From the NCBI GenBank assembly GCA_009602725.1, contig WELB01000026.1:573769-637768 (forward strand): a stretch of 64,000 nt of DNA, read 5' to 3'. Position numbers and translations under genes: made by a program. The notes beneath the pieces are model-generated. The model ran no database searches. It saw nothing but the letters and a program-made list of their open reading frames with translations, and had not been told where the DNA came from. Positions 57,096 to 64,000 of this stretch are shown here, piece after piece (within the stretch, counting starts at the first letter, position 1; each line of letters starts with the position of its first letter). Origin of the DNA: Spirogloea muscicola. Lineage: Eukaryota; Streptophyta; Zygnematophyceae; Spirogloeales; Spirogloeaceae.

Positions 57096-60000
57096 TTATT
57101 CAGCAATTAAGGCTGCAAATAGATTCGCAATTTTGGCACTTTTGTAGTCCTCCCTGAGTGGCATATACCTGCACATCATAAGATGGGTAGTCTCAAAGAG
57201 CTGAGGCAAGCAATGGCAAAGAGTAATGCATTCCTGCAATCTGAGACATACAATACCAACAATATGCAGCGATGACATTACCTGAGGCGAAATATATACG
57301 CGGAACAAAAGAGCCATTATCATTAAGAATTTACTAACTAGTCGTAAAACATTTACCGAGCAGCATCTTTAGGGTCGATGCGGCTTCCTTCAAGGAGCAT
57401 GGGCAAGCTTTCAGGGGCCACGATGAACAAGTTCACGAGTCTGCAACTCTTATGTGATCTATCAGTAAAGCACCAGAACGTACTTGGTCACAAAACCTAA
57501 GAGCAGCAAAGGGAAGGACTCTAGACATCTTCTGGAGATGGTCACGACCAGACCAAGCAGAAAGTCTGCCAGGCTTTACGTGGGTACTCCCTGATGATGT
57601 CAATGTGGGTACTCTTAGAGGAAATAGCAGCAGGTGCTCCCATCAGGACTTAGACCTACTGTGGTTGCCTTTGAAGGATCATTTTTCATATGTTGATCGT
57701 GAATTGCAAGGTAAGATGCCCACAAGGAGATACATAACACCAAGTGAGAATAGTACGTACTGGCCAAGGGTTTCAAATTTCTCGTCAATTTGGGGGGCCT
57801 TCAACGACCGCACAAGCTCCGTGTACTCTGTCACGTCTCTCTTCAGTCTCAAACCTCCACTGCAGAAAGAGCAAGCACTGATGCTGAAGAACAGGACATA
57901 CATGTGCCATAGTTGCAAACCTCTTTCATAGCACAATGTAAAGTACACTTCCAGAGATCCTATCTGAAGTTGAATCACTAGCAAATCTTAATCCTCATCA
58001 AGCAGAACAGTATCCTCTCACACCCTTGACAACATCAGTTACTAGTGGTGTGCAGGCATGCTCGTATTTGCCACTTGTCAACAGTCAAGACAGGAGACAT
58101 ACCTTGGGCTGAATGTAAATCGCTGGATATGTGCGATGATGCATTTGTGTAATCGATCACCCTGCAATGCAGGACAGAAGGCAGAGAGGTGGAGACACTC
58201 AGCTTCATGCACAAGCTAAGGAAGAAAACAAACAGCGATATCATGAGATTAGCAACGAAGAGAGAGTCCTGGCTTATTTTACATTCACTCGGACAACAAA
58301 AACTTTGATGAAGGAGGCCATCTGCTGGATGAATGTATGACAAAACCAGGTATGATATGGCAAGTCCAAAAGTGACAATACCACTTCTGCCATGAAGGCT
58401 AGCTTGTTAGGACCCTCAAGTGATCCCTGGCCAACATCCAAAGTTCTTCCCACGTAAGCAGCAACTCTGCAGTGAAACATGACTTAACCATCTGTAAGCC
58501 CAGACTGCAACTGACAAGAAGACGACAATTACCAAAAAGTATGACACGACTCTCACAGCAACGAGATTTGTCAGTACCTCAAGGAGCTCAAGGAAAAACA
58601 TCGCATCACATCACAAGATCAGTAAAGCGGATGATAGCACCAGCAGGAGCATGTCAATTAGAATACTGCTATGCATGAACCAGACAATGCACAGCACCAA
58701 CTAGGGAGCACCCCAGCATGGCTTGTATACTGACGATGTGCAGGCCTTGGTTGGACGGTGATCAGGTACATTCCCGTCCTCAGGGGGTCTGAATTCGGCC
58801 ACTTTCTGCTCAGTCTGTAGTAGTCTGTCCACCTGAAACCCCCCTTAGATTGAGAGGCTAATTGTCAAGAAGTTGCACCAGAAATCTATGGTTCAGGTGT
58901 GTATATTCTGATGAATTTAGCTGTCTACGTCTCCAGCTCTTTATATGACAAGCTCAGAAGACCAGCGTGAGTCTGATCTCATTGACTTCTCGTTGTGGAC
59001 ATGAAGCTAGGCTGAATTTTTCACCTCGGCAACAATTGTATCAACACACAGCTGCAGGCCTCTCAGAGCACCCTGCTCAGCATCAGCCATGCTTAGCCCC
59101 ATCTCTTCAATGCAGGTGGCATGTGCTCCTGGTTTGGCGATGAGATGCCTGGCTATTGTGTTTGTAAAGTGCTGTTTATGCACAGATAAAGGAAAATGCT
59201 ATCAGACCATGTCAATGCAACTCATGATGACATGGCATACAGACTGCTATATCTCAGCAAGTGGTTTTCAGACTTGGTAATGGCAGTACTGCAAAGTATT
59301 GTAATATTCAGGGAGCTTCAGTTATTTGTCACCTATGCAAACTTGAAGCAGGAACTTTATTTCATAATGCACAACAATGTTGTGCATGCAAAGTAGAGCA
59401 AAAGCAATCTGTAAGCACAATTCACCACTGATTGTGAGGCAACGCAAGGTCCCCTCAACAACATGTTGCAAGAGCAGAACGACCGACCTGCTGTACCATG
59501 CTCACGATGGTAGTGGCTCGGTGGACAGCCATCATGAATGCTCGAACACTATTCTCTCCAGCCGCTGCAGCACCTTCAGCCTATTACACAGTACATGGAC
59601 AGAGCAGATCAGTCATGCTACTGACAGAGTCATATACGGGTGGAAGCACGAGTAAGTATATTAAGTCCCTTCAGAGCCTGAGACCCACTGCAAATAACAG
59701 TGTGTATCAGCAGCGCATTCTCGCCTGCCAAGACACCTATGCTCAGCTAAAAACAGGCAAGTGTCACAGTCTTGCTGTCTCAACCTATGACAATCCCACT
59801 TGGGTTGAGTACCAGCCAGTCCCAGGTAGCTTGTCGCACATCGACGAGGTGGACTGTAAGTACTCCTGTCACGATCTGAGTGAGCAGTCGATTGTCAATT
59901 AATGTCATGCAAGTACGGGCATTACCGCGGCAATAGCTGCTGCCTGCACTCGCCAACTGACGCTCGTCCCCAAAGTAAACTTGTCCCTCTGGATTGCTGC

Positions 60001-63000
60001 TTGGTGAAGCTCTTGTTCAGCAGCCTGCAGGCCAGCCGTAGTGTACTCCCTCACCTAAGCTTGAGGAGGGAAAGCTACAGTCTGTCAGTAAGTGAGATTG
60101 GGTGAAGCAAGTCCCTTGCCAGGCTAATTGCAAGGAAGGCCACGCAGTTTGCACATCATTACACCATATTCAAGCAGTAAATAGTTGGTAGCTAGGACTC
60201 TTCATGCAGCGAGTGCCTTCACGGAGCTGCATCAGTCTGATTCTATGGCTTTCGCAAGGGCAGTCCAGTGAGCGTGAGGTACATCCAAGCACTGCAAAGG
60301 CTGCAGTCCTCACCTGATCAAGGAGTGTGCCAAAGACTATCTCTACGCTGTCTGCCAGGGCAGTAGGCTGTACATACAGACAAATGTAAGGCTGGTGTTT
60401 AAATACAGTCACCAGCATCATGCCTCAAGGTAAGCCTCAAGGTGAGTGATGCTGATAGCGTTCACATGTCAACATGATAGCAGACTACAGCGCTTGCTCA
60501 ACGTGCTGCCATTGCTCCTGCCTGGATGAGCTTGAGGGTGGGGCATCAACCTCGTGTATGAGCAGTAGGCTCCTTGCAACAGCCTCCTCGTTCCACCTCA
60601 CAAACTCGCTCACGACTCCCACCGACAGAGCGGGCTGCGCTCCCGAGCTCAGGCCGGCAGGGCCTAGGCCGCCCCTTGCCCTGGCTCCCCTGATCAGGCT
60701 TCCGCCGTGCAGCGCTTCGGCCTTCAGTTCCATGTTCTGCTTTCACAAAAGCACGATCATACAAGAGGACCTTAAAACAACGTCAACTAGTGGTCCAATC
60801 AAACCCTTATGCAATATTGACTACTGCTTACAAAGTGAATACATGCTGGCACGTTCATGACAGCCTGGTCGGCAATAAGGTAGTACATGGCCTCATACCT
60901 TTAAATCAAACAGCTGCTGCAAGGAGTTGAGTTCTCGTTGATGATAGGTCTTCAGGTGGCTTGAGAATAAGGACTCGGCAAGACCTTCACATGTTGAACG
61001 AGAGCCTCCCTTAGCCATGTCATTTATCTACTTTCTAATAATGTACCACAAAATCAAATCATGAGGGCACGCAAGTAAGGACCTTCTATGTCCAGCTCGC
61101 CGCATCCAAGGCTCTTCAGCTCCCTAGCCAACTCCTGAGTCCTCTCATAAGCAGCTGCAAGTGTTCGCAAGTACTGCATAACAGAAGTACAACAAAGCGC
61201 CAGTCATGCCAGGGAGCTTGCATGCTGTTGCTCGCCACAACATTTTCTACCCGTCATACCGACAGCGTGACATATTCAGTAACACTACTCAGTACAAACC
61301 ACTCTACGTGAAGGTAATGAAATCCAATCAATCCAACCCAACCCATTGCAACTCATTCCAATCTAACCAAACCCTATCAAGTAGACATTCAAAATGCATG
61401 TGACGTATTGCTTTTTGACCACCGCACTAACTCAATGCATGAGATCCCCCTCAGTGCCACTCAATGGATTCACAGCAAGGGCACTAGCTTTGGTACTCAC
61501 TGTCAGGAAATCAAAGCCCTCCGCCTCCTGCTGTTGATAGTCAGGGAGCATCTTGTCCAAGACATTGTATATTCTCTGCTCCAGAATACGTGAGACAAGC
61601 AGGGACATGACAATATCTGGTGATGGGAATACTGCAGCAACTGTAGTTGCTTCCTTTTTCACCGTATCTGCACAAACATCAGAAGCTTTGAGAGCTTATG
61701 ATATATCCTACTAAGAACATGGAGTACAAGGAAACCCAAACAAGGAACCCTGTCCTGAACTTCACCAACTTCTGTGGTCAAGATGACCCAATATTTCTGC
61801 TCACCTACAATCTCTTTGTACAAGGCTGACAAGCCCCTGGCAGGATTGTGAAAGCCAGCATTTGCCGCTCCTACTGTATCTCCAATGGCCATCCGATAGT
61901 CACTGTTGACGATGTCAAAGTCCATGAACATCGGCCGGGAAGCTACATACCTATGCATAGCACTGGTTCCTCTATTGAACTGCACTTCAGAATGCAAGCA
62001 AATCTTTACTCAAAACCCAGTGAACCTGGACGCTGTCGCACCCAAAGTGAGCTGCATTGCAGTGTGCACAGTGAAGGAATTCGGCATAGCAGACACTATG
62101 AGCACTTCTCCATGATGCCTGCTCATAATAGAGACAGCTAGCCGACCTGATTTAGGATCTTGGCACACTGTGCCATTGTGGCCAGTTCACGCCTCTGTGA
62201 GGCAGCATCAAACTTCGCAAGCAACCGGTTCTCCAACTCTGCAGGTTGCCGTGAATATTCTATCATGAGCCTCTTGACACTGACTATGATTGCTACTTCA
62301 GAAGGAGTGCAATGGGATGCAAGCAGGGCCCTCCTTAGAAAAGAATCTTGTTAGACACGGTACAGACCACATGGACTAGCAACAGAGCTTACCATTGCAG
62401 TAGTCCTGCAAGTTTCCCACTGCAACTTCCAAGCCTGGGCTGGCTACTGCAACACCTTTTACTCGCCCTTCCCCAGCCAGCCGTAGACTTGTTGAATCCT
62501 CTTCGGCAAAAGATCCTGGATGAAGAATGACACCCAATCTAAGCGTGCATCCCAAAGCTGCAGCTTGAGAAAAGGCAGCTGATATGACATGCAACCATTC
62601 AAGGGCTGGAGGCGCATGGCGAAGTACTGAGTTTTTGAGCAAGTGCTGCTGCCTCTGCGACTCGCTTGTCGTCAGAAAATACTGGTGCCAGCCGGAGGAG
62701 GTCGCCAGGGCTGTTGTTGAAGTCCATGAGATACTGAGACAAAGTGCCAAGTGTAGCGTGTGCAGGAGTTATAGGTACGCAAGTCGTGCAGAAGAATGAC
62801 ATCCTAGTGGCAATAGCAAAACAGAGGTCGTCGACAGGACAGGAGAAGAATAACACATTGTGGTCTAGGTGCGAGCTGCTACTGTAGAGGAAGCTGCCTG
62901 CTCGAAGAGAAATGCCAGTCACACCAGTGGCGCACCTTGATGGACTCTATCAGCTGGCATGCTGCCTCCCTCTCAGAATCAGCACTCTGGAACATCGAAC

Positions 63001-64000
63001 CAGACCCATACATTAAGCAATCTGCTTGTCAAGCCTCAGTGCAGGCTCCTTGCATGCAAGCACTTCTTGCTTGAACTACCTTTGCAGGCCGCGCTCATCC
63101 TTCAGCAAACGACTAGCATTCCCTCTGTCTGAAGACTTGTTGCACATCATACGGTACAGCATTGCACCTGCAAGTGATCCCCAATGCGGGCAGCTGTTTG
63201 GCTGACCCCAGAGATACGCGTGTCCAGGCGTCCAAAGCTGTGAAAGAGGACGTCCACGCCCTTTTCAAGCTGCACACATCCTCACAAATCCACATACTGC
63301 CAGTAAAGAATTGGAGACAAAGAGTGGGCATAGCAGCAAACATGCCGGGAGTCTGGCAAAGGGCGCGACAAAGCGTGGACGGGCACCTCAGTCAGCGTCT
63401 TCTTGTGCTCGTAATCCTGCGCTGATACCTCGCTCTGCAGCTTCGACAGGCTGTGGTCCACCTGCATGTGCCATACGCTGCGTCGCCGACTGTGAGCGTC
63501 ACTCTGCGCAAGACCTGCCACCCAACTTCTGGTGGAGAGGCGCCCCGCGCGTCGTCTCGACAGCAGGCCAACAGGTCAAGCGCTCAGGCATCAGTTGGCG
63601 TCTCACATTTGGCAGACCCGCGGACCCCAGTGCTCCTGTCTGTCGCATTCTAGGGTTTAAGGGCGACACAGGGCCAGATGCGGTTGTGGTTTGTGTAAAC
63701 TGTAAAGCCCTTCGGCCGTTTGGTCACGACGCTGGCATTGTGTGCCGCCGCTGCGGCCGCCGTCTGCTGCAGGCTGCTACCGGCCTGCTCGGCCCGAATG
63801 GTGGGCCGGCGACTTTCGTTCACTCGCCACGACCAGGACCGGCTTCGGGGCTCCCCGGGGGCTCCCGCGGCTCTCACCTGCTCGCCGATGCGCAGCAAGT
63901 CGCGCCGGACGTCCCTGAAGACGGGGAGCAGGCGCTCGACCTCGGCGAAGGACGGGCCCGGCGGGCCGGCCCAGCCGCCAGCGGCGGCGGCGCCGCCGCC
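57096..64000 (-). CDS. SEC10: Exocyst complex component SEC10 (5' end beyond window)
   Basis: A subunit of the octameric exocyst, which tethers secretory vesicles to the plasma membrane. 22 exons join in frame: 64000-63878, 63461-63387, 63269-63168, 62986-62936, 62733-62628, 62515-62393, 62238-62147, 61979-61805, 61667-61501, 61173-61083, 60984-60899, 60736-60551, 60367-60314, 60054-59926, 59580-59488, 59171-59025, 58832-58735, 58466-58382, 58161-58103, 57859-57761, 57440-57357 and 57168-57096. Plant SEC10 landmarks in order: QSEVSAQDYEHKKTLTE, MDFNNSPGDLLRLAPVFSDD, PGLEVAVGNLQDYC, FNRGTSAMHRYVASRPMFMD, NPARGLSALYKEI, VSRILEQRIYNVLDKML, AAAYERTQELARELKSLGCG, VVSEFVRWNEEAVARS, GGLRLKRDVTEYTELVRSLK, NLFIVAPESLP and MPLREDYKSAKIANL. 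Only the N-terminus (before EVERLLPVFRDV) is off the edge. A telo-box-like TAGGGTTTAA at 63654 falls in the first intron seen. Confidence 0.95.

Overview
This window is nuclear DNA from a photosynthetic eukaryote of the green lineage. Every recognisable gene is split by short GT-AG introns. Several products are plastid or mitochondrial proteins of bacterial ancestry (MinC, a NusB-domain protein, COX5b), SEC10, the HAD hydrolase and OPA3 look plant-like, and there are two pectin methylesterases. Pectinesterases together with a nuclear MinC suggest a streptophyte alga rather than a flowering plant; this is inference. TTTAGGG-type telomere-like tracts fit. The sequence is a draft: one N run with a poly-T edge (4860-5336) and three isolated single N's in GC-rich 5' regions.

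Layout. 0.5-1.5 kb: 3' part of an SMP-domain (LEA-type) gene (+). 2.1-3.7 kb: multi-pass membrane protein (-). 3.9-4.9 kb: MinC (-), divergent across the gap from indole-3-glycerol-phosphate synthase (+, 5.35-8.25 kb). 9.2-11.8 kb: branched-chain aminotransferase (-). 13.1-15.9 kb: NusB-domain protein (-), divergent from COX5b (+, 17.4-19.0 kb). 22.2-24.6 kb: pectinesterase 1 (+). 25.1-27.0 kb: plant-type HAD hydrolase (-), divergent from a conserved plastid-type membrane protein (+, 27.5-29.1 kb). 32.1-44.9 kb: a very large alpha-2-macroglobulin-like gene (-) with a C-terminal membrane anchor and no thioester motif. 46.3-47.7 kb: OPA3-like (-). 49.6-52.6 kb: pectinesterase 2 (-), a paralogue of the first with the same intron positions. 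57.1-64.0 kb: exocyst subunit SEC10 (-, 22 exons seen, running off the right edge).

Between the genes are many 5'-truncated relics of non-LTR (LINE-like) retrotransposons. They belong to at least three subfamilies that share a C-terminal ORF signature but have different 3' tails. Subfamily A tails carry a small stem-loop, GGGCTG...CAGCCC, next to a run of the type AATTCTTTT. Subfamily B tails end in a block containing ATGCGCACCGCGCGCC. Subfamily C tails contain TTTGTTTCAAATAC. Copies repeatedly sit as head-to-head inverted pairs and lie in intergenic DNA, mostly just upstream of gene 5' ends; I saw none inside an assigned intron.

The genes do not form one pathway. IGPS and BCAT are amino-acid biosynthesis, MinC and NusB plastid division and transcription, COX5b and OPA3 mitochondrial, SEC10 and the two pectinesterases secretion and cell wall. 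Exon boundaries were set by eye from splice sites and reading-frame continuity against remembered family signatures; no alignment was run.
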